The position numbers were made by a program, and so were the translations under genes. Positions 1 to 9,407 of a stretch of 64,000 bases of DNA are shown here, piece after piece; position 1 is the stretch's first letter, and every line of letters begins with the position of its first letter. The stretch is taken from positions 558,001 through 622,000 of the forward strand of contig NZ_FOQO01000002.1 in assembly GCF_900113765.1 (NCBI RefSeq). The letters run 5' to 3'. Under the pieces are notes generated by a model. The model saw only the letters and a program-made list of their open reading frames with translations, was not told where the DNA came from and did not search any database. This DNA is from Parapedobacter indicus. Lineage in GTDB: Bacteria; Bacteroidota; Bacteroidia; Sphingobacteriales; Sphingobacteriaceae.

Positions 1-1595
1 ATCTCGATCCCACCAAAGCCGAATTTGCCACATCCCAGAAAATAGAAACGTTGGAAGAAGCCTTAAAAGGCGCTGACGTATTCATTGGTCTCTCCATAGC
101 CGATGTGGTGACGCCGGAAATGCTGAAGAGTATGGCAAAAAATGCGATTGTATTTGCGATGGCCAATCCCAATCCAGAAATTTCCTACCCGCTGGCAATC
201 GAAACCCGCAAAGACGTCATCATGGCAACGGGGCGCTCGGATTATCCGAATCAGGTAAACAACGTATTGGGCTTCCCTTACATCTTCCGCGGTGCGCTGG
301 ATGTGCGGGCAACCGTCATCAATGAGGAGATGAAGATCGCCGCGGTAAAGGCACTTGCTGAACTGGCCAAGAAGCCCGTACCGGAGGCCGTCAACCAAGC
401 CTATGATACACATAATTTAAAATTCGGGCCCGAATATATTATTCCGAAACCGACCGACCCGCGGCTGATTACCGAGGTGTCGCTCGCCGTTGCCAAGGCC
501 GCTATGGATTCCGGCGTTGCGCGGAAAGCAATTACCGATTGGGACAAATACGCAGAGGAGCTGCGCCAGCGGCTTGGACAGGATGATCGGATCATGCGGA
601 ATCTTACAGAAGCCGCCAAGCGCGATCCTAAACGGGTAGTTTTTGCCGAAGCCGACAACTACAAAACGCTCCGTGCCGCCCAAATTGTAAAGGAGGAAGG
701 CATAGCCATTCCGATCCTCCTGGGCAATAAACGGAAAATCCAGCAACTCATTGACGAAAACTTACTGGAATTGGGTGAGGTGGAAATCATCGACCCATTG
801 GAAGAGAAGGGAAATCCCCGATTTCTCAGCTACGTCGAATTCCTTTATACCAAACGTCAACGTCGCGGGGTTTCCTACTTGGATGCGCAAAAGTTGATGT
901 TAGACCGCAATTATTTTGGAGCAAGTATGGTGCAAGTCGGGGAAGCGGATACACTTATTTCGGGGCTGACCAAAAATTACGCAACAACCATCCGCCCCGC
1001 TCTGCATGTAATCGGGTCGCAGCCCGGTAGCCGCATTGCAGGCATGTACATGATGCTCACGTCCAAGGGGCCCGTATTCTTCGGAGATACTACGGTCAAT
1101 GCCAACCCCACTGCGGAAGAGCTGGTAGACATCACGCTGTTGCTACATGAGGCGGTAAAGAAAATGAATGTAACGCCGCGTATCGCACTGCTCTCCTATT
1201 CGAACTTTGGTTCGAATGACGGGGAGGTTCCCAATAAAACGCGCGAGGCCGCACGCCTGCTCCATGAACGCCATCCGGAAATCTTGGTTGACGGAGAGAT
1301 GCAAGCGAATTTCGCCATGAACAGTGACCTGCTGGCTTCCAATTTCCCGTTCAGTTCACTGAAGGGAACGCCGGCAAACACCCTCGTATTTCCCAACCTC
1401 GAATCGGGCAACATTGCCTACAAACTGCTTCAGGAAATTGGCAATGCAGAAGCCGTAGGTCCGATTTTATTGGGGATGGATAAACCGGTGCATGTACTGC
1501 AACTGGATAGTTCCGTACGCGAAATTGTCAATATGGTAACCATTGCGGTTGTCGATGTACAGTCGAGGGCGCCGATGGCCCGAAAGAAAAAATAA
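1..1595 (+). CDS. maeB: NADP-dependent malic enzyme with C-terminal phosphotransacetylase-like domain (5' end missing)
   Basis: The gene enters from the left edge; the reading frame is open from base 3, so the true start is outside the window. The enzyme oxidatively decarboxylates malate to pyruvate in the cytoplasm, producing NADPH. The first visible stretch is the NAD-binding half of the malic enzyme, including the family signature GRSDYPNQ near base 231. After a linker, roughly from base 640 to the end, comes a phosphotransacetylase-like (PTA_PTB) domain, which in this multidomain MaeB family is usually regulatory rather than catalytic. ruvA starts 8 bases after the stop, so the two are probably cotranscribed. 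The order malic enzyme, ruvA, sprA is also known from other Bacteroidota such as Flavobacterium. Confidence 0.93.
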   Translation, partial: LDPTKAEFATSQKIETLEEALKGADVFIGLSIADVVTPEMLKSMAKNAIVFAMANPNPEISYPLAIETRKDVIMATGRSDYPNQVNNVLGFPYIFRGALDVRATVINEEMKIAAVKALAELAKKPVPEAVNQAYDTHNLKFGPEYIIPKPTDPRLITEVSLAVAKAAMDSGVARKAITDWDKYAEELRQRLGQDDRIMRNLTEAAKRDPKRVVFAEADNYKTLRAAQIVKEEGIAIPILLGNKRKIQQLIDENLLELGEVEIIDPLEEKGNPRFLSYVEFLYTKRQRRGVSYLDAQKLMLDRNYFGASMVQVGEADTLISGLTKNYATTIRPALHVIGSQPGSRIAGMYMMLTSKGPVFFGDTTVNANPTAEELVDITLLLHEAVKKMNVTPRIALLSYSNFGSNDGEVPNKTREAARLLHERHPEILVDGEMQANFAMNSDLLASNFPFSSLKGTPANTLVFPNLESGNIAYKLLQEIGNAEAVGPILLGMDKPVHVLQLDSSVREIVNMVTIAVVDVQSRAPMARKKK

Positions 1596-1603
1596 GATCA
1601 ACC

Positions 1604-2185
1604 ATGTACGCATATTTAAACGGCAGATTAGCCTATAAAGCTCCTACCCATGTAGTAATCGACGTAGGCGGTGTGGGCTATCATGTTCACATCTCGCTGC
1701 ATACGTATTCGCAAATCAAAGACCACGAGCAATGCAAACTGTACATCAGTTTCCAGGTACGCGAGGATGCACATACTTTTTTTGGTTTTGCTGACGAAAG
1801 CGAGCGTCGTCTATTTGAACATTTAATCTCCGTATCGGGAATCGGCCCCAATACCGGACGAATGATCCTATCATCCATTACACCCGAAGAAATCCAATCG
1901 GCCATTATCCAGGGAAACGTACCCCTGATTCAACGGATCAAAGGGATAGGTCCCAAAACTGCCCAACGTATGGTGCTTGAATTGCAAGATAAGCTCAAAA
2001 AACAAGGACCTGATGCATTGACTGCGGTGAATACGGCGCAAAGCGTTCCCGAAGAGGCACTCAGCGCGTTGGTGATGCTCGGATTCGCGCGTACACAGGC
2101 AGAGAAGATACTGGCAGGCATCGTCCGGGTGGAACCCAACCTGACCGTGGAGGCACTGATCAAAGAAGCGTTGAAAAAGCTTTAA
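1604..2185 (+). CDS. ruvA: Holliday junction branch migration protein RuvA
   Basis: RuvA binds the four-way Holliday junction as a tetramer and loads the RuvB helicase during recombination repair. The 193-residue length is typical. An N-terminal OB-fold covers about residues 1-63. Two helix-hairpin-helix motifs follow, with GIGPNTG near residues 79-85 and KGIGPKTA near 113-120. The C-terminal RuvB-contacting domain starts near residue 150 after a flexible linker. The ATG at 1604 lies 8 bases after the malic enzyme stop. ruvB and ruvC are not in the window, as is common in Bacteroidota. Confidence 0.96.
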   Translation: MYAYLNGRLAYKAPTHVVIDVGGVGYHVHISLHTYSQIKDHEQCKLYISFQVREDAHTFFGFADESERRLFEHLISVSGIGPNTGRMILSSITPEEIQSAIIQGNVPLIQRIKGIGPKTAQRMVLELQDKLKKQGPDALTAVNTAQSVPEEALSALVMLGFARTQAEKILAGIVRVEPNLTVEALIKEALKKL

Positions 2186-2206
2186 GTGTGGTTTCGGAAT
2201 TTTGAC

Positions 2207-2214
2207 TAAATTTG
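2207..2214 (+). promoter_or_regulatory. Candidate -7 element of the sprA promoter
   Basis: TAAATTTG matches the Bacteroidota primary-sigma -7 consensus TAnnTTTG exactly. It lies 36 bases before the TTG at 2250, so a transcript starting near 2219-2221 would have a leader of about 30 bases. I see no clear TTTG -33 element at the right distance, so this is a candidate only. It supports starting sprA at 2250 rather than at the upstream TTG at 2202. Confidence 0.4.
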
Positions 2215-2249
2215 CGGCGCATAATAAAACTTATAAAAACATTTACCAC

Positions 2250-5200
2250 TTGGACAAGACGTTCGTGCTACGCTTTTGTTTGTCTGTGCTGCTTTTTGCA
2301 GCAACAGTGCTCGGTAGCACGTATGCACAGGCCCCTGCTGATTCGCTCCGGCGGGATAGTGTGAAACTGAAATATCCATTCAAAGACCTCCCCTTTCTTA
2401 ACCTATACCAAAAAAAGAATGCTTTTGACCTCGGTGTACCGTCGAATATCGATCGCGAAGTAATATTTGACCCGCTGACGCGGCAGTACATCATCCGCGA
2501 AAAATTGGGAAGCCGCTTGTACCGTCCTCCACAATACCTCACCATTGATGAGTACCAGGAGTATGAAAGTAATTTGCTGAAACGCAACTATTGGCGTGAA
2601 CTTTCCGATCAACAGCTGACAGACTATCGGCAGGACCGGCTGATTCCTACCATTTACGTGCAGAGCGAGGCTTTCGAAAGGATTTTTGGTGGAAACACCA
2701 TCGACATCATCCCCCGTGGAAGTGCAGATATCAGCATCATGGCCCAGCACAATAAAAATGCCAATCCGATGTTCAACGAACGGCAACGCAGGCAGTGGGG
2801 CTTTGACTTTGACCAGCGCATCCAGATGAACATGACGGGGCAAATCGGTGACCGGTTGAAATTAACAACCAATTACAATACCGAGGCTCAATTTGATTTT
2901 GAAAATCAGATCCGGCTGGATTATACCGGAAAAGACGATGACATCATCAAACGGATCGAATTGGGGAATGTGAGCATGCCACTCAATACCACCCTGATTA
3001 ACGGAACACAGGCACTCTTCGGTCTGAAAACACAATTGCAATTCGGCAAACTGAATGTAACGGGTATATTTTCCCAGCAACGCTCACAGCAACGGGAAAT
3101 TACGATCAAAAATGGTGCACAGGAAAGCGAATTTGCTCTGAAAGCGGATGAATACGAAGACAACCAACACTATTTCCTCGCGCACTATTTTCGCGATAAC
3201 TTCAATCGCGCAATGGCCATTGCTCCCGTCCTCACCACGGATGTAAACATCACACAGATTGAGGTATGGGTCAGCAATCGGAGTAATTCGGTAGATGACT
3301 CGCGGGATGTGCTAGCTTTGATGGATCTTGGGGAATATGCACCTTACAATACGGCACGGATCACACCGGGCAATACCCGATATCCTTCTACCGGCATTCC
3401 GGGGGAGCAACTGCAGTTTTATTCCAACAACCTCTTACAAATTCTTCCGCAAGATGCCCGTCTTACTCAATCAAACGGTGCACAGAGCTTCTTTCAGGGA
3501 GTTGGTGGCAACGATAACTATGCAAAACTCACCTACGCCCGGAAACTTCGCGAAGGCACGGAGTATACCATAAATAGACGACTGGGATTCATCTCCCTCA
3601 ATATGCCGCTCAACAACGATCAAATATTGGCGGTGGCCTATCGATATACCGCTGGCGGACGCGAATACCAGGTGGGTGAGTTTTCGACGGACGTTCCCGT
3701 GACTCCCTCTGAACCGCGGATGCTGGTTGCAAAACTGCTCAAAAATGAAATCCTGAAAACCAACCTACCCATCTGGGATCTGATGATGAAAAACATCTAT
3801 TCCATCGGTGCATACGGCGTGGGACAGAACAATTTCAGGTTTAACATCTTCCGTATCGAAGACGAAAGCGGCGTGGAGCGCCCGGCCATGTATGAAGGGC
3901 AGCATACGCAAAACAAACTGTGGATACAACTTACCGGACTGGATCGGCTCAATCCACAGAATTCGCAGCAGCCGGATGGCTTTTTCGATTTCCTTCCCGG
4001 CATTACCATCGATCCCGAACGGGGGCGCATCATGTTCCCGTTGGTAGAACCTTTCGGTAATGACCTCGCCAGCCAATTTATGCCGGGGGCCGAACAGGCG
4101 CTGATCGATAAATATTCGTACCAAGCACTATACGATTCGACCAAAGTCATTGCACAACAGTATTTTCCCAATCAAAACCGCTACCTGATCAAAGGTTCTT
4201 ATGAGTCGGAGGTGGGTACCGAGTTTCAACTGGGCGCCATCAATGTGCCGCGGGGATCGGTGCAGGTCTTTGCAGGTCCGGCCCCCCTCCAGGAAGGGGT
4301 AGATTTCATGGTCGATTACGACATTGGCCGTGTCCGGATTCTCAACCAGGCATTGTTACAATCCGGACAACCCATCCGCATCAAAATGGAGAACAATCAG
4401 CTATTTGGGCTGCAACAACGCACTATGCTGGGAGGAAGACTCGATTACCTAGTGAATGACAAGCTGCAATTGGGGGGTACCATCATGAACCTTACCGAGC
4501 GACCGCTCACGCAGAAGGTAAACATCGGTGAGGAGCCCATTTCAAACACGATGTGGGGATTAGATCTTACCTACAATTCACCGTCTCGCTGGCTTACCCG
4601 GATGGTGGATAAAATTCCTTTTCTGGATACAAAAGAGCCTTCATCGATCTCGTTTTATGGCGAGTTTGCGCAATTATTGCCCGGCCATCCACGGGCGCTT
4701 AATTTTGCCGGTACACGCAGTGGTATTTCTTACATCGACGATTTTGAAAATAGCCGTTCGTTTATTGATATCAAAGGCGCCTACAACTGGCAACTATCCG
4801 GTACGCCCCAGCTTTTTCCCGAATCCCAATTGATGGATAATCTGGAGTACGGGTTTAACAGGGCCCGGTTAGCGTTTTATAACATCGATCCCATATTCTA
4901 TCGGAACATTAACCTCACCCCGAACAATATCAACAGTTCAGAGCTCTCCAACCACCGCGTACGGGAGGTGCTTGAACAGGAAGTATTTCCTTACCGTGAG
5001 TCCACCACGGGCTTACCTATCTTTCTGTCAACGCTGGATTTAGCATTCTATCCCACGATACGTGGCCCCTATAACTACACCACCCGGGGCGTTAATCCGG
5101 ACGGTACGTTAGCCAATCCCCGAAGCCGTTGGGGTGGTATGTTCCGCAAAATTGACGCCCCCGATTTTGAGGCACAGAACATCGAATTTATTGAAATATG

Positions 5201-8200
5201 GATGATGGATCCGTTCTTGACCAATCCGGAATCTGAGGGTGGCGATCTCTATTTTAACCTGGGAAATATTTCAGAAGATATCCTGAAAGACGGCCGGAAA
5301 GCGATGGAAAATGGCATGTCCCCTTCGGGCGACCTTTCCCAGATTGATGAAACCAACTGGGGAAGGGTACCACGGAACCAGCCGGTCATTCAGGCATTTG
5401 ACAACGACCCAGCTGCACGTGCGCGCCAAGATATCGGACTTGATGGGCTAAACGATGTCGATGAACGCGGATTCCATGGTGATTTCTTAAGCCAAATGCA
5501 AGGACTGCTCAATCCGACGGCAGCACAAGAGGTAGTCAACGACCCATCGGGCGACAATTTTCAGTATTTCCGTGGTCCGGAACTTGATAATCAAAACGCA
5601 GGCATCCTCAAACGTTACGAGCGGTTTAACGGTCCGGAGGGAAATTCTAAAACACCCGAACAGTCGGTAGGTGTGGAAACATCGGCCTCCACCCTTCTTC
5701 CCGATGGCGAAGATATCAACCGCGACAACAACATGAATGAGGCTGAGGAATATTACCAATACCGCATTTCGTTGCGCCCTCAGGATATGCAGGTGGGTCA
5801 GAATTACATTTCAGAGATGCATACCGCGGATGTAGCGTTACGGGATGGCCGTAAAACCCAAGTAAAGTGGTATCAGTTCCGCATCCCACTCTCGCAGTAT
5901 CAAGAACGTGTAGGCGACATCCGTGATTTTAAATCCATTCGCTTCATACGTACGTTTATGACAAATTTTGCGGATACGGCCGTAGTACGGCTTGCGCAAC
6001 TGCAATTGGTGCGTGGCGAATGGCGCCGGTATAACTCGGAAAATAACAATGCCAAGGTAATAGCGGATCCCGCTATGGGCAATGTACCGCTTGACAACTC
6101 TACGGTGGAGGTCGCTGCCGTGAATATCGAACAGAATGGCAATCGCCAACCCATTCCTTACGTAGTACCGCCCGGCATTGAGCGGCAATTGGACTGGGGC
6201 AACCTCAACAACAATGTGCAGCTCAATGAACAGTCGCTTTCGCTCGATGTGAAAAACCTTCGCGACGGGTATGGTCGGGCCGCGTACCGCACCGCAACCA
6301 ACGACTTTAGGGCATACGGGCGTTTGGAAATGTTTATCCATGCAGAAGGCCTGTATTTGCAAGACCGGGATTTCAGGGCATTCATCCGCGTAGGTACAGA
6401 CGACCAATATAATTACTACCAGTACGACATGCCCCTGAAAATCACCCCGCCGGGCACGAGAGACGCCGAGTTGATCTGGCCGCAAGAAAACCGGATGAAC
6501 ATTCGCATCAACATTTTTCAGGAAGCCAAGGAGGCCCGTAACCGGGCTATGCGCGATGGTCAGCCGTGGCCCATCAATGAACCCTTTACGTTCTTCGACG
6601 GTGAAAACCGTGTAACGATCGTGGGGCAACCGGATATCAGCAAAGTGCGGTTTTACATGATCGGTGTGATAAATCCGTTACGGGGCAGTGAAGTGGCGCT
6701 TCCCAATGACGATGGCTTGGACAAATCGGGCTTATTCTGGTTCAACGAAATGCGGCTCACTGAGTTTGACGACAAGGGCGGGTGGGCCGTGACAGCGCGT
6801 ATGAATGCGCAATTGGCCGATTTTGCCAATGTAACCGTTTCAGGAAGCAAAAGCACCGTTGGATTTGGCTCCATTGAGCAGCGTATCGGTGAGCGCAGCC
6901 GCAGTGACGATTTGTATTTCGACCTAGCAACCAATGCGGAACTTGGTAAATTCTTCCCTGTGGACTATGGATTGCGGATTCCACTGTTTTTCAGCTATAC
7001 ACGTCAGGTTGGCACACCCGAATACAACCCGCTCGTACCCGATATCGAGTTAAATAGCGCGTTGGCAAACCTATCGCGCAACCGACGGGATTCGCTACTC
7101 CGCGTAACTCAGGACTTTACCATACGGCGCAGTTTCAACCTAACCAACGTGCGTAAAATACGTACGAACATCGAAAAGCCCGTACGCCCCTGGGATATCG
7201 AAAACATCAGCGCGACATACGCATTCTCACAAAACTACCACCGTGACTACTTGACGGAGGTCGCTTTACAGAAAAACTACCGCGCGGCATTTGACTACAC
7301 ATTCGCCAGCAGCGACGACCTGACGTTTGAACCGTTCAAGAAATTCATCAAAAATAAGCATTTGGGCATTCTGAGCGATTTTAACTTCAACCTCATGCCA
7401 TCGCTGCTCAACTTCCGTATTGATGTGAACCGGATATATAACGAGAACACGCTGAGGGAAAACAATTCGGCAGATAATTTTCTGCCCAGCATGGGCACGT
7501 TGTATAACAAAAATTTCACGATGAACCGCATTTATGGCATCAGTTGGAACCTATCCAAATCGCTGAAGCTGGATTTCAACGCAACCAATTATGCTATCGT
7601 GGATGAACCGGACGGACGCTTGAACGGCCTGAAGCGGGATACGCTGTGGGAAAATTTCTGGAGGCTGGGACGGACCACGGACTATAACCACATGATGAAC
7701 ATTACCTATACGGTGCCTATCAACAAACTCCCCGGACTGGATTGGGTGAATGTGGATGCCCGTTATGGTGCGCAATTCAACTGGCAGACCGAGCCGCTAT
7801 TATCCATTCAGAGCCAGGATATCAACATGGGCAATAGCATCCAGAACTCCCGTACCATCCAGGTGAACCCGACGCTGAATATGGCCGGGCTGTATAATAA
7901 ATTTGGATTTATCCGTAACAATACTGGATTAGATGCCAGTGGCACCGTCGCATTCTTCACCGGATTGCTTACGAGTATCAAAAACGTAAACGCTGCCTAT
8001 ACACGGGTTCAGAACACTTTCCTGCCGGGTTACACGCCGCGCACTAACGTACTTGGGTATGACTTTGATCACAATGCGCCCGGATGGGGCTTTCTCTTCG
8101 GAAGCCAGCGTGACATCCGTGAGCGGGCAGCCAGCAATGGATGGATTACCACAGATACGTTGCAAACGCAGCTTTACATGACATCACTTACGGAAGACCT

Positions 8201-9284
8201 CTCGGTGCGCGCTATCCTGGAGCCCCTCCGTGATTTGAGTATCGAACTGACAGCTGTGAAGTTGAACAATCAAAATTACACAACGTCGTTCCAATATTCG
8301 GGGCAAACAGCTGATTTTGAAAGCCTCACCCCTGTCACGACAGGGAATTACAGCATTTCTTACCTAGCCATTGGGACATCTTTTAAAGATCATGAGGCGC
8401 TGTTCCGCACGTTTGAGCGCAATAGGCAAACAATTTCTCAACGTTTTGGTCAATTGAATCCCAATTCGTCTGGCCAAACCGGCGGTTTCGCGGATGGATA
8501 CGATCAAACGGCACAGGATGTCGTGGTGAACTCGTTTCTCGCAGCGTATCGTGGAAAGGATGCCGAACGCATTAAGCTGGGTAGTTTTCCGAATATTCCG
8601 ATTCCGAATTGGAATGTCACTTATAATGGGCTGAACAAGATTCCTTTGTTCAGCGAATTTATCACATCCCTTACCCTGCGTCATGGATACAACACGCGTT
8701 ACTCCATCAATGGGTATAATTCGCTGATCCGATATACCGAGACCAGCGGATTCCCTTCTGAGCGGGATGCCAACGAAAACTTCCTTCCGGAATTTCAATT
8801 TCAACAGGTTTCCATTTTTGAGCAGTTTGCCCCCTTGCTCGGTTTTGATGCCCGATTTAAAAACAATTTAACTGCAAATGCGGAATACGGCCGGGCGCGC
8901 ACCCTGAACCTGAGTCTGCAAAACAGCCAGTTAGCCATGCTCAGCGATCAATCTTTTGTATTTGGCGCAGGTTACCGAGCAACTGGATTCCGAATGCCTT
9001 TCGGGTGGTTCAGTAATTTCAAAATGAACAACGATCTTAATTTCCGGCTGGATGTATCCCTTAATGATCTCAAGACACTTGTTTATCGTTCAGACATCAA
9101 CGAATCGGAAGTATCGGCTGGGAATAAGAGTATTTCCTATCGGCCCTCGGTTGATTACGTCATCAACCAACGATTCAACATCCGTCTGTTCTTCGACAGT
9201 AATTCGGTGCGACCCTACACGTCACAGACGTTTGCGACCTCGTATGCCAACTTTGGCTTTAATTTGAGGTTGATGTTGCAGTAA
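2250..9284 (+). CDS. sprA: Cell-surface protein SprA, type IX secretion translocon
   Basis: SprA (Sov in Porphyromonas) is the giant outer-membrane beta-barrel through which the type IX secretion system exports proteins with a C-terminal sorting domain; in gliding species it is also needed for motility. The protein is 2344 residues, within the family's usual 2300-2500. I place the start at TTG 2250, because the residues that follow form a clean signal peptide (hydrophobic core LSVLLFAATVLG, cleavage after TYAQA). The 16 extra codons back to TTG 2202 would overlap the candidate promoter and bury the signal peptide. The body is long, rich in aromatic residues and Asn, and has alternating beta-strand character with no enzyme motif. 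No other type IX component is visible in the window. Confidence 0.93.
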   Translation: MDKTFVLRFCLSVLLFAATVLGSTYAQAPADSLRRDSVKLKYPFKDLPFLNLYQKKNAFDLGVPSNIDREVIFDPLTRQYIIREKLGSRLYRPPQYLTIDEYQEYESNLLKRNYWRELSDQQLTDYRQDRLIPTIYVQSEAFERIFGGNTIDIIPRGSADISIMAQHNKNANPMFNERQRRQWGFDFDQRIQMNMTGQIGDRLKLTTNYNTEAQFDFENQIRLDYTGKDDDIIKRIELGNVSMPLNTTLINGTQALFGLKTQLQFGKLNVTGIFSQQRSQQREITIKNGAQESEFALKADEYEDNQHYFLAHYFRDNFNRAMAIAPVLTTDVNITQIEVWVSNRSNSVDDSRDVLALMDLGEYAPYNTARITPGNTRYPSTGIPGEQLQFYSNNLLQILPQDARLTQSNGAQSFFQGVGGNDNYAKLTYARKLREGTEYTINRRLGFISLNMPLNNDQILAVAYRYTAGGREYQVGEFSTDVPVTPSEPRMLVAKLLKNEILKTNLPIWDLMMKNIYSIGAYGVGQNNFRFNIFRIEDESGVERPAMYEGQHTQNKLWIQLTGLDRLNPQNSQQPDGFFDFLPGITIDPERGRIMFPLVEPFGNDLASQFMPGAEQALIDKYSYQALYDSTKVIAQQYFPNQNRYLIKGSYESEVGTEFQLGAINVPRGSVQVFAGPAPLQEGVDFMVDYDIGRVRILNQALLQSGQPIRIKMENNQLFGLQQRTMLGGRLDYLVNDKLQLGGTIMNLTERPLTQKVNIGEEPISNTMWGLDLTYNSPSRWLTRMVDKIPFLDTKEPSSISFYGEFAQLLPGHPRALNFAGTRSGISYIDDFENSRSFIDIKGAYNWQLSGTPQLFPESQLMDNLEYGFNRARLAFYNIDPIFYRNINLTPNNINSSELSNHRVREVLEQEVFPYRESTTGLPIFLSTLDLAFYPTIRGPYNYTTRGVNPDGTLANPRSRWGGMFRKIDAPDFEAQNIEFIEIWMMDPFLTNPESEGGDLYFNLGNISEDILKDGRKAMENGMSPSGDLSQIDETNWGRVPRNQPVIQAFDNDPAARARQDIGLDGLNDVDERGFHGDFLSQMQGLLNPTAAQEVVNDPSGDNFQYFRGPELDNQNAGILKRYERFNGPEGNSKTPEQSVGVETSASTLLPDGEDINRDNNMNEAEEYYQYRISLRPQDMQVGQNYISEMHTADVALRDGRKTQVKWYQFRIPLSQYQERVGDIRDFKSIRFIRTFMTNFADTAVVRLAQLQLVRGEWRRYNSENNNAKVIADPAMGNVPLDNSTVEVAAVNIEQNGNRQPIPYVVPPGIERQLDWGNLNNNVQLNEQSLSLDVKNLRDGYGRAAYRTATNDFRAYGRLEMFIHAEGLYLQDRDFRAFIRVGTDDQYNYYQYDMPLKITPPGTRDAELIWPQENRMNIRINIFQEAKEARNRAMRDGQPWPINEPFTFFDGENRVTIVGQPDISKVRFYMIGVINPLRGSEVALPNDDGLDKSGLFWFNEMRLTEFDDKGGWAVTARMNAQLADFANVTVSGSKSTVGFGSIEQRIGERSRSDDLYFDLATNAELGKFFPVDYGLRIPLFFSYTRQVGTPEYNPLVPDIELNSALANLSRNRRDSLLRVTQDFTIRRSFNLTNVRKIRTNIEKPVRPWDIENISATYAFSQNYHRDYLTEVALQKNYRAAFDYTFASSDDLTFEPFKKFIKNKHLGILSDFNFNLMPSLLNFRIDVNRIYNENTLRENNSADNFLPSMGTLYNKNFTMNRIYGISWNLSKSLKLDFNATNYAIVDEPDGRLNGLKRDTLWENFWRLGRTTDYNHMMNITYTVPINKLPGLDWVNVDARYGAQFNWQTEPLLSIQSQDINMGNSIQNSRTIQVNPTLNMAGLYNKFGFIRNNTGLDASGTVAFFTGLLTSIKNVNAAYTRVQNTFLPGYTPRTNVLGYDFDHNAPGWGFLFGSQRDIRERAASNGWITTDTLQTQLYMTSLTEDLSVRAILEPLRDLSIELTAVKLNNQNYTTSFQYSGQTADFESLTPVTTGNYSISYLAIGTSFKDHEALFRTFERNRQTISQRFGQLNPNSSGQTGGFADGYDQTAQDVVVNSFLAAYRGKDAERIKLGSFPNIPIPNWNVTYNGLNKIPLFSEFITSLTLRHGYNTRYSINGYNSLIRYTETSGFPSERDANENFLPEFQFQQVSIFEQFAPLLGFDARFKNNLTANAEYGRARTLNLSLQNSQLAMLSDQSFVFGAGYRATGFRMPFGWFSNFKMNNDLNFRLDVSLNDLKTLVYRSDINESEVSAGNKSISYRPSVDYVINQRFNIRLFFDSNSVRPYTSQTFATSYANFGFNLRLMLQ

Positions 9285-9297
9285 TAGGCCACTAGCT

Positions 9298-9393
9298 CCT
9301 TTGCGAGGCGGGCCTTGCGGCTTAAAATAGTTTCTCGCAAAGTCGCAAAGACGCTAAGAAAGTTACTTCGCGACTCTGCGGCTTTGCGAGAAA
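9298..9393. repeat. Palindromic intergenic repeat, copy 1
   Basis: This element of about 95 bases sits between the convergent ends of sprA and the lipoprotein gene at 9408. Its outer arms, TTTCTCGCAAAG at 9331-9342 and CTTTGCGAGAAA at 9382-9393, are a perfect 12-base inverted repeat, and the inner part also pairs partly. It contains tandem-like GCAAAG units. A diverged copy lies at 34343-34430. It resembles the REP-like repeats built on GCAAAGnCGCAAAG that are common between genes in many bacteria. There is no T-run in either direction, so it is not a classical terminator. Confidence 0.7.
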
Positions 9394-9407
9394 AAATAAA
9401 AAATAGT

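Noticed and set aside
2202..2249. sprA start at TTG 2202
   Set aside because: It would overlap the TAAATTTG element and put 16 polar residues before a good signal peptide; TTG 2250 fits better.
9331..9393. Bidirectional terminator for sprA and the lipoprotein gene
   Set aside because: The arms pair perfectly, but the flanks have A after the stem on the plus strand and no T-run after it on the minus strand. The second copy at 34343 points to a repeat element instead.
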